Below, piece after piece: positions 31,765-41,068 of a DNA stretch of 64,000 nt; position 1 is the stretch's first letter; the number at the start of each line of letters is the position of its first letter. The position numbers were made by a program, and so were the translations under genes. Source of the DNA: an uncultured Eubacteriales bacterium (lineage in GTDB: Bacteria; Bacillota; Clostridia; Christensenellales; Aristaeellaceae); NCBI GenBank assembly GCA_902761755.1, contig CACWLP010000006.1, positions 1 through 64,000 of the forward strand, written 5' to 3'. The notes below the pieces were generated by a model. It saw only the letters and a list, made by a program, of their open reading frames with translations, ran no database searches and was not told the DNA's origin.

Positions 31765-32769
31765 TTATTCAGCCGCGGCGGTATCATCCGGCGCATAGCC
31801 GAAGCCTGTCGGCTGGGCTGCAAAGGGCTGCACGGCCGCGGTCTGCGGCGCGGTGCGGGCATAGAAGGGCTGGGGCGCTTCCTGGGCGGGCGCCTGCCGC
31901 CGGGTAAAAGGCGACTGGGGCGCGTAGGCTGCCTGGGCCTGCTGATAGCCGTAAACGCCCTGGGCAACAGGACGCTGCGGCCCCGCGGCGTAAGGCTGCT
32001 GATAGCCCCTGGGCTGCACGGGCCGCATGGGCGCGCCGTTCATCTGGTTGGTGGTCTGGTCGGCATAAACCGCCACGCTCTGGGGCGCCAGCAGATATAC
32101 GCCGTACCGGGATACCTTGGTGATGGTGGCGGTGAGGGAATAGCAAGCCCCGCTCAAAGTATCCACCAGCCGCCGCATTTCGGCGGGGTCCGTCACGTTC
32201 TCCAATACGATGAGCACGGAATCCCCGTTGCGCAGCAGGGTAATGGCGCTGCGGCAGTCGCCCATGCCGCGGGCGTTGATAATGCGCGCCGCGCGTCCGG
32301 CCGCGGGGATGCTTTCCGCCGCGGCAGCCTGGGCATCCTGGGGCTGCGCACCCTGCTGGTTATGCTGATAAGCGCCGAAATCCACCACGTTGTCCTCGTT
32401 CTGATGCGCCCACATCCTGCGGTTGCGCTGGGGCGCCGCCGGGTTTTCCTCCTGCGCGGCAGGCTGCGGATATGCCGGCTGGGAATACCGGGGCTGTTCA
32501 TAGGCGGGCGCAGCGGGTGCGGCCGTCTGCTGAGGGGCCGGCTGCTGATAGGTCGGCTGCTGATAAGCCGGCTGCTGCACCTGATATTTCTGGGGCTGAG
32601 AATAAGCCGATTGAGGATACTGAGGCGCCTGGGCGGAGTATTCCATCGGCGGCTGATACGCTGTGGACGCGGAAGGGATGCGTTCGTCCTCTTCCCCGTT
32701 ATAAAAGAAATTATTGTATACGTTCTTTACTTTTCCGCCCAGTTTGCCAAAGAACGAATTCGGTGCCAT
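31765..32769 (-). CDS. sepF: SepF-like division protein with long Pro/Gln/Tyr-rich flanks
   Basis: The 334-residue protein starts with a short N-terminal segment (MAPNSFFGKLGGKVKNVYNN), the position of the SepF membrane anchor. The SepF fold lies at about 165-245 (ARIINARGMGDCRSAITLLR, then DSVLIVLENVTD, ending VSRYGVYLLAPQ). SepF polymerises and tethers FtsZ to the membrane. Typical SepF is about 140-200 residues. Here an N-terminal linker of about 110 residues and a C-terminal tail of about 90, both rich in Gln, Pro, Tyr and Ala (YQQPTYQQPAPQQ), account for the excess. AGGAGG lies near the ATG. Confidence 0.9.
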   Translation of the reverse strand: MAPNSFFGKLGGKVKNVYNNFFYNGEEDERIPSASTAYQPPMEYSAQAPQYPQSAYSQPQKYQVQQPAYQQPTYQQPAPQQTAAPAAPAYEQPRYSQPAYPQPAAQEENPAAPQRNRRMWAHQNEDNVVDFGAYQHNQQGAQPQDAQAAAAESIPAAGRAARIINARGMGDCRSAITLLRNGDSVLIVLENVTDPAEMRRLVDTLSGACYSLTATITKVSRYGVYLLAPQSVAVYADQTTNQMNGAPMRPVQPRGYQQPYAAGPQRPVAQGVYGYQQAQAAYAPQSPFTRRQAPAQEAPQPFYARTAPQTAAVQPFAAQPTGFGYAPDDTAAAE

Positions 32770-32792
32770 CCTTCTGTCCTCCTAAAAACCAA

Positions 32793-33458
32793 TTATCGGA
32801 ATATCGCCGATCCGATGCGCACCATCGTGGCGCCGCACCGTGCGGCAATGGCGTAATCCTGGGACATGCCCATGGAAAGCTCCGTCATGTCGGTGCCGGG
32901 AACGGCTTCCTGCCGGCACCTGTCCAGCAGCGTCCGCATCCGGGTAAAGTATCCCGTCAGCGCGTCCGCATCGGCGCCCAGCGGCATCATGGCCATCAGG
33001 CCTTTGATCTTCATGCCGTCCAGCCCGGCGCAGGCGCGCAGGAAGGGAAACAGGTCTTCTTCCATGACGCCGCCCTTCTGGGGCTCCCGGGCGATATTGA
33101 CCTCGATGAGCACCGGCATCTGCCTGCCGTTCTTTTTTGCCTGCCGGTCGATCTCCTGGGCCAGGGGCATGCTGTCCAGCGAATGGATCATGCACACGTC
33201 ATTTATTATATATTTAACTTTGTTGGTTTGCAACCTTCCAATGAGATGCAGAGAAAATTTTCCACCAAGATAGGGGATTTTTTCCCGCAGAGCCTGCACC
33301 CGGTTTTCCCCGATGTCCGTAACGCCCAATTCCGAAAGCGGCAGGATTTCCTCCACGGTGGAGTATTTCGTCACGGCAATGAGCTTAGGGGCCCTGCCCC
33401 AGGGCGCGCTTTCCCTTTCCAGGGTATCCCGGATCGCGGCGATTCTTTCAGCCAGCAT
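32793..33458 (-). CDS. YggS-family pyridoxal phosphate homeostasis protein
   Basis: The 221-residue alanine-racemase-like TIM barrel binds PLP on the lysine of LIAVTKYS (about residue 31). Other family segments are DIGENRVQAL, WHLIGRLQTNK-type (here SLHLIGRLQTNKVKYI), IEVNIAREPQKGG and LSMGMSQDYAIAARCGATMV. It controls free PLP and amino acid balance. It precedes sepF by 23 bp, the standard ylmE-sepF arrangement. GGAGTAAGGAACA precedes the ATG. Confidence 0.94.
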   Translation of the reverse strand: MLAERIAAIRDTLERESAPWGRAPKLIAVTKYSTVEEILPLSELGVTDIGENRVQALREKIPYLGGKFSLHLIGRLQTNKVKYIINDVCMIHSLDSMPLAQEIDRQAKKNGRQMPVLIEVNIAREPQKGGVMEEDLFPFLRACAGLDGMKIKGLMAMMPLGADADALTGYFTRMRTLLDRCRQEAVPGTDMTELSMGMSQDYAIAARCGATMVRIGSAIFR

Positions 33459-33472
33459 TGTTCCTTACTCCT

Positions 33473-34996
33473 TTAAAACAGCCTTAACGGTACTCCGTCG
33501 AAAAGCACGCCGGCATTGTCCGGGATCACGTAGGCGTTCGTCCCGTCGTCGCTGACCACTTCCACGCCCGTCCAGTATTCGCCGCCCTCCGTGGCCAGCA
33601 CCACGCCCTTCCTGCCGTTCTGCACGAAGATGGCCCGGGACGGCACCAGAAGGGTATTCACGCTTTCCCCCAGCTGCACCTGGCAGGTGCGCGTATACAG
33701 CACATTCTGCAGCGCGGCGGTATTGTTGACCAGCAGCCGCACCAGCAGCTCCCCGCCGGACCGGGTGTACGATTCCACCGTGGCGTCCACTTCGATATTG
33801 TCAAAGCTTTCGATCAGCAGCTTGTAGCTGCGTCCGTCCACCGGGGTCCAATCCGTTTCGTTGCACAGCATCAGCACCGCCCACGGCTCCAGCTGCACCA
33901 TCCGGTAGATATCCTCCGTTTTGCGTGAAACCGTTTCATCCGTGATGGGGATCTGGCCGTTGTACATGCTCCGCACCTGCGCCGGGCTGAAATCCGTGTA
34001 GGTCAGCATATTCAGCGCGTTTTCGTATCCGTCCGTATAAAAGCTCACCAGCCCCTCCGTGGCGGCGGCGAACTGCTTGGTCCATGTGGAGATTTTCTGC
34101 AGCTGAACGTTTTCGTCGTCGTAAAGCCTGCTGAGCTTCTGATCGTCCGGGTATTTTTGCTTGATGTAGATCTGCTGGTCCTGCATCGCCTTGGCCAGAA
34201 GGATCTCCTGCCGGCTGATGTTCCCCTGGGCGCCGTGAACCAGCTGCTGCACTTCCATGGCCTTGGTACGCACGTTGGTCATTTTTGCCAGCATCTGCGT
34301 ATCGGAGCTGGCGCTGGAAATCAGCACCTTGTGATAGGCTTTGATCTGATCCCGATAGCGCTGCAGGGTATCCCATTCCTTGGTGCTCAGGCCTGCCTTA
34401 TAGATCGTGGCCACGATGCTGCCCCGTTGTACCCTTTCGCCTTCCTCCGCCACGAAATCTTTCCGGGAAACGCCGTCCTGGGTATACACCTTTTCACTGC
34501 GTACGATCACCGCGTCGCCGGTATACCGCGCGCTCATGGAGCCGGAACGGACGTACCCGTAGGCCGCGTTCCGGCGCTGCTGCAAAAGCCTGGGTACGAT
34601 AAAAAACACGGCGAGGCCCACCGCCAGCAGGATCAGCGCAATATAAATGCCTTTGCTGCTCTTTTTCCGGGCCCGGGGCATTCCCGTGGCGGGCGGCGCG
34701 TAGGCGGGCCCCTGAAAGCCGTTTTGGGGCGCGCCGTATGGCTGCGTCGGCGTTTGATACGTCTGCTGCGCATTTTCGGGCGCTTCCGCCTGCGGCGTGT
34801 AGGCATAGGCAGGCGGCGTCTGCTCGGGCGGCTGATAAACGGGCGCGGGCGGCGGCACCTGGCCGGGCATGCCCTGTCCGTTTATCTGCTGATACGGCTG
34901 ATTGGGCAGCGGACGCTGCACCCACCGATCCCCTTCGGGCGTCGGGGGCATGTAACCGCTGTAATCTGCCGGGTGCTGGTCTTGAGGGGGCTGCAT
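33473..34996 (-). CDS. HlyD-like membrane-anchored protein with a Pro/Gln-rich cytoplasmic tail
   Basis: The 507-residue protein has a low-complexity N-terminus (about 1-110) rich in Pro, Gln, Tyr and Ala, and one membrane helix (about 115-135, GIYIALILLAVGLAVFFIV). The extracytoplasmic part starts with a biotinyl-lipoyl-like strand region (AYGYVRSGSMSARYTGDAV), followed by a helical hairpin and a beta domain (LLVPSRAIFVQNGRKGVVLA), as in HlyD-family adaptors. No transporter partner is adjacent. It heads the division cluster, a position where Clostridia often carry such a gene. The function is unknown. GGAGGAAACC precedes the ATG. Confidence 0.75.
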   Translation of the reverse strand: MQPPQDQHPADYSGYMPPTPEGDRWVQRPLPNQPYQQINGQGMPGQVPPPAPVYQPPEQTPPAYAYTPQAEAPENAQQTYQTPTQPYGAPQNGFQGPAYAPPATGMPRARKKSSKGIYIALILLAVGLAVFFIVPRLLQQRRNAAYGYVRSGSMSARYTGDAVIVRSEKVYTQDGVSRKDFVAEEGERVQRGSIVATIYKAGLSTKEWDTLQRYRDQIKAYHKVLISSASSDTQMLAKMTNVRTKAMEVQQLVHGAQGNISRQEILLAKAMQDQQIYIKQKYPDDQKLSRLYDDENVQLQKISTWTKQFAAATEGLVSFYTDGYENALNMLTYTDFSPAQVRSMYNGQIPITDETVSRKTEDIYRMVQLEPWAVLMLCNETDWTPVDGRSYKLLIESFDNIEVDATVESYTRSGGELLVRLLVNNTAALQNVLYTRTCQVQLGESVNTLLVPSRAIFVQNGRKGVVLATEGGEYWTGVEVVSDDGTNAYVIPDNAGVLFDGVPLRLF

Positions 34997-35072
34997 GGTT
35001 TCCTCCGTTGAGCAATGGTTTAACTTTGTTTTATTCGCCGCTTCTTTTATGAAATCCTTCTTTTCCCTGCAG

Positions 35073-37265
35073 TCAGCTGGCGCTGCGGTAAGCGTCGATC
35101 ACGTCGCTGCGCCTTGTCAGCTTGTTCAGAAGCCCGTCCAGCTGTTCCCTGGATCTGACCTGCAGCGTGGTAATGATGGTGCAGGTCTTGTTTTTATTGA
35201 TCTTCACGGAAATCGCCGTCAGCGGCACGCCCTGGTCTTCGATGAAATTCGTCAGCTCGCCCAGCAGCGAAGAATGGTCGTAGCAGATGATGTGGATGTT
35301 GGCGCTGAACGTGCCGGTTTCTTCGCCGGCCCAGGATACGGGCACCGCCCGCTCCGGCTCCCCGTGCAGGGCGTTCACGCAGTCCGCCTTGTGCACGGTT
35401 ACACCGCGGCCGCGGGTGATGTAACCCACGATATCGTCGCCTGGCACGGGGTTGCAGCACCGGGCGAAGCGCACCAGCATGCCCGGCTCTCCCAGCACGT
35501 AGATCCCCTGGGTGGGCTTGCCCTGGGGCTGCTGGGCGGCGGCCTCGCCCACCGCGGGCAGCTTGGGGGGCTGGGGCGCTTCGTGCTTGTTCTTTTCATC
35601 GATCAGGCGGCTGAGCACGTACACCGCCGCGATGCCGCCGTATCCGATGGCGCCGTAGATATCGTCCAGCTCCTGGAACATGTATTTGCGCAGCAGCGGC
35701 TCGTAATACTCCGGCTTCGTATAATCGCCCAGCTTGACGCCCCGGCGCTTCGCCTCGTGCTCCAGCATGTCGCGGCCCTTCTGCACGTTTTCGCCCCGCA
35801 GCTCCCGCTTGAAGAACTGCCGGATCTTCGCCTTCGCCTGCTGCGTTTTTACGATCTTGAGCCAGTCCATGCTGGGGCCCTTCGACGAAGCGGAGGTCAG
35901 CACCTCCACCCGGTCCCCGGTTTCCAGCTGGGTATCCAGTGTCACCATCTTCCCGTTGACCCGGGCGCCCACGCAGCTGTTGCCCACCTGGGAATGGATG
36001 CGGTAGGCAAAATCCAGGGGCGTAGCGCCCCGCTGCATGGAAACGATGTCGCCCTTGGGGGTGAACAGCAGCACCTCCTCGGAAAACAAATCCGTCTTCA
36101 GGCTGTCGATGAATTCATGGCTGTCCCGGGTTTCGGACTGCCAGTCCAGGATCTGGCGCAGCCAGTAGAGCTTTTCGTCCAGGCCGGCGTCCTTCTGCCC
36201 GCCCTCCTTATAGCGCCAATGGGCGGCGATGCCGTATTCCGCCACCCGGTGCATTTCCCGGGTGCGGATCTGAATCTCAAAAGGAAAGGGGATCTTGCGC
36301 CCGCCCACCACCGTGGTGTGCAGCGACTGGTACATATTCGCTTTGGGCACGGAAATGTAATCCTTGAACCGCCCGGGCACCTGGTTCCACAGCGTATGGG
36401 CGATGCCCAGCACCGTGTAGCATTCCGGGATCGTATCCACGATAACGCGAATGGCGATGAGATCGTAGATCTGGTCGAACGGTTTATTCTGGATCACCAT
36501 TTTCCGGTAGATGGAATACAGGTGCTTGGGCCGGCCGTCGATATCGTAATGCAGCCCCGCCTCGTTCAGCTTCTGGCTCAGCTCGCTGATCACCAGCTTG
36601 ATGTTTTCCTCCCGTTCCGCCCGCTTCATGCCCACCTTCCGGGCCACGTCCTGATAGCCCTCGGGATCGATGTAGCGCAGCGACAGGTCTTCCAGCTCCT
36701 GCTTGATGGCGTAAACCCCCAGGCGGTGGGCGATGGGCGCGTAAATATCCAGCGTTTCCCGGGCGATGGGCACCTGCCTCTCGGCGCTCTGGAAGCGCAG
36801 GGTGCGCATGTTGTGCAGCCGGTCCGCCAGCTTGATGAGCACCACCCGGATATCCTTGCTCATGGCCAGGATCATTTTGCGCAGGGATTCGGCCTGCTGC
36901 TCCTCCCGGTCCGCAAAATCCAGCTTGGACAGCTTCGTCACGCCGTCCACCAGCCGGGCCACCTCGTCGCCGAATTCCTGCTGGATCCTGTCGATGGTGA
37001 CGCCCTCCACGTCCTCTACCGTGTCGTGCAGCAGCGCCGCCGCAATGGTGGGCGGATCAATGGTCAGTTCCGTGAGGATGCTGGCCACGGTCATGGGATG
37101 TACGATATACGGATCGCCGTTTTTGCGCACCTGGCCCTCGTGGGCTTTTTCGGCAAAGCGGTAAGCCCGGGTGATCAGATCCCTGCTCTCCGTGCTGCCG
37201 GTATATTTTTCGATCCGGGAGAGCATTTCATCCAGCGTCATGAAATTATAGGCGTTATATGCCAT
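35073..37265 (-). CDS. rel: Bifunctional (p)ppGpp synthetase/hydrolase (RelA/SpoT homologue)
   Basis: The 730-residue long Rel protein has the HD hydrolase domain (about 40-195; HEGQ, HPM and LLHDTVEDVEG at 78-88), the synthetase domain (about 230-380), TGS (about 395-455; VLLFTPKGDIVSMQRGATP), the helical/zinc-finger region (FARCCNPVPGDDIVGYI) and a C-terminal ACT domain (about 655-725). Both catalytic halves look intact. It makes and degrades the stringent-response alarmone. Its ATG overlaps the recJ stop by one base (TGATG), with AAAGGAGG upstream. Confidence 0.96.
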   Translation of the reverse strand: MAYNAYNFMTLDEMLSRIEKYTGSTESRDLITRAYRFAEKAHEGQVRKNGDPYIVHPMTVASILTELTIDPPTIAAALLHDTVEDVEGVTIDRIQQEFGDEVARLVDGVTKLSKLDFADREEQQAESLRKMILAMSKDIRVVLIKLADRLHNMRTLRFQSAERQVPIARETLDIYAPIAHRLGVYAIKQELEDLSLRYIDPEGYQDVARKVGMKRAEREENIKLVISELSQKLNEAGLHYDIDGRPKHLYSIYRKMVIQNKPFDQIYDLIAIRVIVDTIPECYTVLGIAHTLWNQVPGRFKDYISVPKANMYQSLHTTVVGGRKIPFPFEIQIRTREMHRVAEYGIAAHWRYKEGGQKDAGLDEKLYWLRQILDWQSETRDSHEFIDSLKTDLFSEEVLLFTPKGDIVSMQRGATPLDFAYRIHSQVGNSCVGARVNGKMVTLDTQLETGDRVEVLTSASSKGPSMDWLKIVKTQQAKAKIRQFFKRELRGENVQKGRDMLEHEAKRRGVKLGDYTKPEYYEPLLRKYMFQELDDIYGAIGYGGIAAVYVLSRLIDEKNKHEAPQPPKLPAVGEAAAQQPQGKPTQGIYVLGEPGMLVRFARCCNPVPGDDIVGYITRGRGVTVHKADCVNALHGEPERAVPVSWAGEETGTFSANIHIICYDHSSLLGELTNFIEDQGVPLTAISVKINKNKTCTIITTLQVRSREQLDGLLNKLTRRSDVIDAYRSAS

Positions 37266-39571
37266 CAGCTTTCCTCCTTTGCCAGACGCACCCGTCTGTA
37301 CAGGGCGCTTTCCGGCAGGCTGCTTTTCCTTTCGTTGAATTCCGCCCTGACCGGCGCTTTATCCAAACGGCGCAGCTGGCCCATTTCTTCCAATACGCGC
37401 AAAAGATACAGGCCCTGTCCGCGATTGACGCCGCACAGGGCGGCGTACGCCTCCGCGTCCCGGCAGCTTTGATCTGCGCTGACCTTTTTCAGCACCAGAT
37501 ACCCCCGGCGGATCGTATCGTCGGGCAGATCCAGGGCGGCAAGCATTTCCTTTGCCGCCTCCGTCGCCGGAAGCGCCGCGATCTCCGCATCCGGGCACGC
37601 ATTCCGGTACGCTGCGCTTTCCCCCAGATCCCCGTCGCACAGGATGATGTGCCGGTAAAACCCCGATACGCACCCGGCGCTGCCGTACAGCATCACCGTA
37701 TGGAACGCTCTGGGGTCCTCCGCGCGGCGCAGGGCAAAATCCGCCTGCGGATACCGCCTGAGCATTTCCCGGGCCGTTTCCAGGCACCGGCACACCAGCA
37801 GCGTGCCCTGATTGCCTTTCATCCGCAGGTCCACTTCTTTTTCGCTCACCGGCTTCGCGTTTCCTGCTCCCGGCGGTTCGGAAAGATAGCTTTCGCATTC
37901 CAGACTCCGGTCTTTTTCGAGGCTTTCCGCCTCGGTCTGCAGCGCGTACAGCCGGCATTCCGCCGTGATTTTTCCCCGAAATTCATTGATGACCGGCGTC
38001 ATTACGATACGGCACACGTTTCCCAGGGCGTCGGCGTCCCTGCCGCCGCCGAAAAAGATCCCGCCGCGGACGGACGCATCCTGCTGGAAGGTGCATTTGA
38101 GGTGCGCTTCCTCCGCGCCCACCCGCCGCAGCGCCAGCACCTGCGCATGACGGCAAAGGTATCGCGGCGCGGGGTTGCCGATCCCGAAGGGCTCCATTTT
38201 TTCCAGCCAGCGGACGGTTTCCTCCGTCACGTCCCTGAGCGTCATTTCCCCGTCGCAAATCATTTCCGGCACGGGAGCGGCCCCGCCCGTCTGTTCCCGG
38301 ACGGCGCCGTTCAGCCTGGAGATGAATTCCGGCACCTTTTCCGCCGCCATGGTCAGCCCCGCCGCCTGCCGATGGCCGCCGAAACGGTCAAACAGATCCG
38401 CGCAGCGGCTCAGAGCCGCGTGAATGTCGATCTCCCCCGCGCTGCGCGCACTGCCCACGCATACGTCCCCGTCCCGGGCCAGCGCCACCGTGGGATAACA
38501 ATACCTTTCGGCGATCTTTCCCGCCGCCAGGCCCACCACGCCGCTGTTCCACCCGTCGCCGACGACCACGATGGCGCTGTTCCCGGTCAGATCCAGTTGG
38601 GCCACCTGGTCCAGCGCCTCCTGAAGCACCAGGTTTTCCTGGGTGCGGCGCTCCATGTTCAGCTTTTCCATCCGGACGGCCAGTTCTTCCGCCCGGGCAA
38701 GATCCCGCGTCAGCAGCATTTCCAGGGCAATTTCCGCGCTCTCCATCCGGCCGCAGGCATTCATCCGCGGCGCCAGCTGATAGGCGATCTGCTCGCTTCC
38801 CACATTGCCGTAAATCCCCGCCCGGTTCATCACGGCCCGAAGCCCCGGCCGGGCAGTGGCGGCAAGGCTATTCAGCCCTTCCTTTACGATCGCCCGGTTC
38901 TCCCCGGTCAAAGGCACCATATCGGCGACGGTGGCGATGGCCGCCAGCTCCGTCAGCTTCAGCGCCGCGTTTCCCAGCAGCCGCAGCGCCAGCTTCCAGG
39001 CCACGCCCGCGCCGCACAGATAAGGAAACGGGTATTCCCCCAGCAGCGGCGTCACCACCGCGTCCGCCGGCGGCAGCGTATCCCCGTGTCTGTGATGATC
39101 CGTCACGATCACGCCGATGCCCAGTTCTTTCGCCAGGGCCACTTCTTCCGCCGCGGTAATGCCGCAGTCCACGGTGACGATCAGGCCGTACTTTCCCTCG
39201 CACGCCCGGACGCCCTCGGCGTTCAGGCCGTAGCCTTCCCGGTGCCGGTCCGGCAGCTTCACATCACAGGCAAGGCCGATTTGATCAAACGATTCTTTCA
39301 GGATCGCCGACGCGCACACGCCGTCCACGTCGTAATCCCCCCAGATCAGCGCACGCCGGCCCTGATCCCGGGCTTCCAGGATGATTTTTGCCGCAGCGTC
39401 CATCTGATGCAGCTTTTCAGGCGGCAGGAGCTGGCGAAGATTCGGATTCAGGAAGCGTTCCGCGTCTTCTTCCGTCCGGATCCCCCGCGCGAACAGCGTC
39501 CGGCTCAGCCAGTCCGGCACTCCCGGCAGCGGCTGAAAGCCTTCCGCCTCCTTCAAAGCGATCTTCAGCAT
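37265..39571 (-). CDS. recJ: Single-stranded-DNA-specific exonuclease RecJ
   Basis: The 768-residue DHH-family 5'-3' exonuclease acts in recombination and mismatch repair. Metal-site motifs are IWGDYDVDGVCASAIL (about 76-91), VTVDCGI, VTDHHRHGD (DHH) and the DHHA1 segment GWNSGVVGLAAGKIAERY. A C-terminal extension of about 200 residues follows, as in Firmicutes RecJ. It is coupled to rel by a one-base overlap. The apt gene often found between recJ and rel is absent. Confidence 0.95.
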   Translation of the reverse strand: MLKIALKEAEGFQPLPGVPDWLSRTLFARGIRTEEDAERFLNPNLRQLLPPEKLHQMDAAAKIILEARDQGRRALIWGDYDVDGVCASAILKESFDQIGLACDVKLPDRHREGYGLNAEGVRACEGKYGLIVTVDCGITAAEEVALAKELGIGVIVTDHHRHGDTLPPADAVVTPLLGEYPFPYLCGAGVAWKLALRLLGNAALKLTELAAIATVADMVPLTGENRAIVKEGLNSLAATARPGLRAVMNRAGIYGNVGSEQIAYQLAPRMNACGRMESAEIALEMLLTRDLARAEELAVRMEKLNMERRTQENLVLQEALDQVAQLDLTGNSAIVVVGDGWNSGVVGLAAGKIAERYCYPTVALARDGDVCVGSARSAGEIDIHAALSRCADLFDRFGGHRQAAGLTMAAEKVPEFISRLNGAVREQTGGAAPVPEMICDGEMTLRDVTEETVRWLEKMEPFGIGNPAPRYLCRHAQVLALRRVGAEEAHLKCTFQQDASVRGGIFFGGGRDADALGNVCRIVMTPVINEFRGKITAECRLYALQTEAESLEKDRSLECESYLSEPPGAGNAKPVSEKEVDLRMKGNQGTLLVCRCLETAREMLRRYPQADFALRRAEDPRAFHTVMLYGSAGCVSGFYRHIILCDGDLGESAAYRNACPDAEIAALPATEAAKEMLAALDLPDDTIRRGYLVLKKVSADQSCRDAEAYAALCGVNRGQGLYLLRVLEEMGQLRRLDKAPVRAEFNERKSSLPESALYRRVRLAKEES

Positions 39572-39595
39572 GACCGTCCTCCACCCGAAAAACGT

Positions 39596-39627
39596 AAAAA
39601 GAGAGTGCCGGCATCATCCCGGCACTC
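39596..39627 (-). terminator. Terminator after the SecD-like gene
   Basis: GAGTGCCGG and CCGGCACTC (39603-39611, 39619-39627), followed on the minus strand by TCTTTTT. It lies between the secD-like gene and recJ, so recJ-rel relies on read-through or an unseen promoter. Confidence 0.8.
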
Positions 39628-39641
39628 CCGAAAGGTATGGT

Positions 39642-40952
39642 TTATTTGGCTGCGCCGTACAGAGAAGCCTTTCCGTTGATGCTGATAAAGCAGTACAGGA
39701 AAACCCGCATCAGCCAGGCGGTCATGGCGCTGGCAGCCACGCCCGCGGCCAGCGTATAGCCCATGATCTTGGAGAAAGGCAGCAGGATCAGCACGATGGC
39801 CACGGCCAGCACGACGCCATGCAGGATCCAGACGGCTTTTGCGGAAGCCTTGAACCCGAAGCGCACGGCCTGCTTCGCGCCGTTGTTTTCCCCGATCTGC
39901 GCCACGATGGCGTCCGTACGGATCACCGCCGTATAGATCGACAGCAGCAGGCCCAGCAGGATGGCGGCCACGCTGCCAGCCGTCAGGCTGTATACGTTGT
40001 TGGTAGGAAGCACCGCGGTGGCCGTCAGGAACAGCGCCGCTTCCAGCGCGCACCAGACCGTCAGGAAGCCGGCGGCGCCCGTCAGCTTGCCCTTCATCAC
40101 CAGGTAAACCAGCGCGCCGGCCAGCAGCAGGGCGGCAACGATCAGAGAAATGCTCTTGACAGAATCGTCAGAGGCGCTCAGGGCGCCATCGGCGGTTTTG
40201 GTCAAATCCACGTTCAGGGCGCCGCTGTTGAGCAGGAACGCAACCTGGGCGCCTCTGTCCACCTCGGACTGGGTATTGCCCAGGGTCGCGGAGATGACAT
40301 TGCCGGATGCCATAGCATAATAGCTCAGGGCGGTGCCGTCAAATAACACGTTCAGGTAAATTGCGCCGGAATCGGCCAGTTTTTTCTGGCCTTCGTTTGT
40401 CAGCGCAAGTTCCAGGGCGTACCGGGTACGGGCGTTGTTATAGCCGATGCCGGCACTCTCCACGTCCTTTTCCGTCAGGATCACATTCTCGCTGGATTTC
40501 ACTTCCAGCTTTCCGGGCGCTTTGACCATAGTCAGGAATTCCGAGAGCTCGGCGGCGGTCATTTTGCCGACTTCCAGGCGGATCACGCCGTCCTTCAGCG
40601 TGACGGAGCCGTCGTTTTCCGTGGAAGAAGCGGCCTTGATGCGGTTTTCCATCACCTTGACGGCATTTTCCGTTTCAGCCGCCAGGTCCCCTTCGCTCCC
40701 CTCGGGCAGCGCCGCGGTAAACTCATAATAAGTGCCGCCGCCGATGGCCCTGTTCAGGGGCAGCGCCTCCGGCCAGTTCCGGCTGCTCACCGGCACCCAG
40801 GGCAGCAGTTCGTTCATGCCGTTTTCCCCGGTGCACATGCCCGTAATGGAAATCACGGACACAAAAACGATCAGCGCCATCAGAACGGCAAGGAGGATCG
40901 CTCCCTTGCTCCGGCTGCTCATGGGGGTACGGCTTTTGACAGACTTTGGCAT
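39642..40952 (-). CDS. Divergent SecD-like preprotein translocase subunit, no SecF partner
   Basis: The 436-residue protein has one N-terminal helix (about 20-40), a large extracytoplasmic region and about five C-terminal membrane helices (about 265-425). SecD-type features are NRAIGGGTYYEFTAALP (the DLxGG-like start), VKVMENRIKAASSTE, VKAPGKLEV, VILTEKDVESAGIGYN, LALTNEGQKKLAD and AFLLNSGALNVDL. The conserved TM4 motif VDANVLIFERI is degraded to RTDAIVAQI, keeping one Asp. Position before recJ is the usual secDF place, but no secF is present. The ATG at 40952 follows AGAGGAAGAG. Confidence 0.7.
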   Translation of the reverse strand: MPKSVKSRTPMSSRSKGAILLAVLMALIVFVSVISITGMCTGENGMNELLPWVPVSSRNWPEALPLNRAIGGGTYYEFTAALPEGSEGDLAAETENAVKVMENRIKAASSTENDGSVTLKDGVIRLEVGKMTAAELSEFLTMVKAPGKLEVKSSENVILTEKDVESAGIGYNNARTRYALELALTNEGQKKLADSGAIYLNVLFDGTALSYYAMASGNVISATLGNTQSEVDRGAQVAFLLNSGALNVDLTKTADGALSASDDSVKSISLIVAALLLAGALVYLVMKGKLTGAAGFLTVWCALEAALFLTATAVLPTNNVYSLTAGSVAAILLGLLLSIYTAVIRTDAIVAQIGENNGAKQAVRFGFKASAKAVWILHGVVLAVAIVLILLPFSKIMGYTLAAGVAASAMTAWLMRVFLYCFISINGKASLYGAAK

Positions 40953-41011
40953 GAAAATCTCTTCCTCTCTATGCAAAGACGCCTTGATCCTGCGTCTCCA
41001 AATACCGTGTT

Positions 41012-41040
41012 ATTATACGCTCATTCTTTCTGTGCGTCAA
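41012..41040 (-). promoter_or_regulatory. Promoter of the SecD-like gene
   Basis: -35 TTGACG (41035-41040), 17-bp spacer, -10 TATAAT (41012-41017). Confidence 0.8.
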
Positions 41041-41068
41041 GCATTTTCCCTTCGCATCATTCGTTCAG

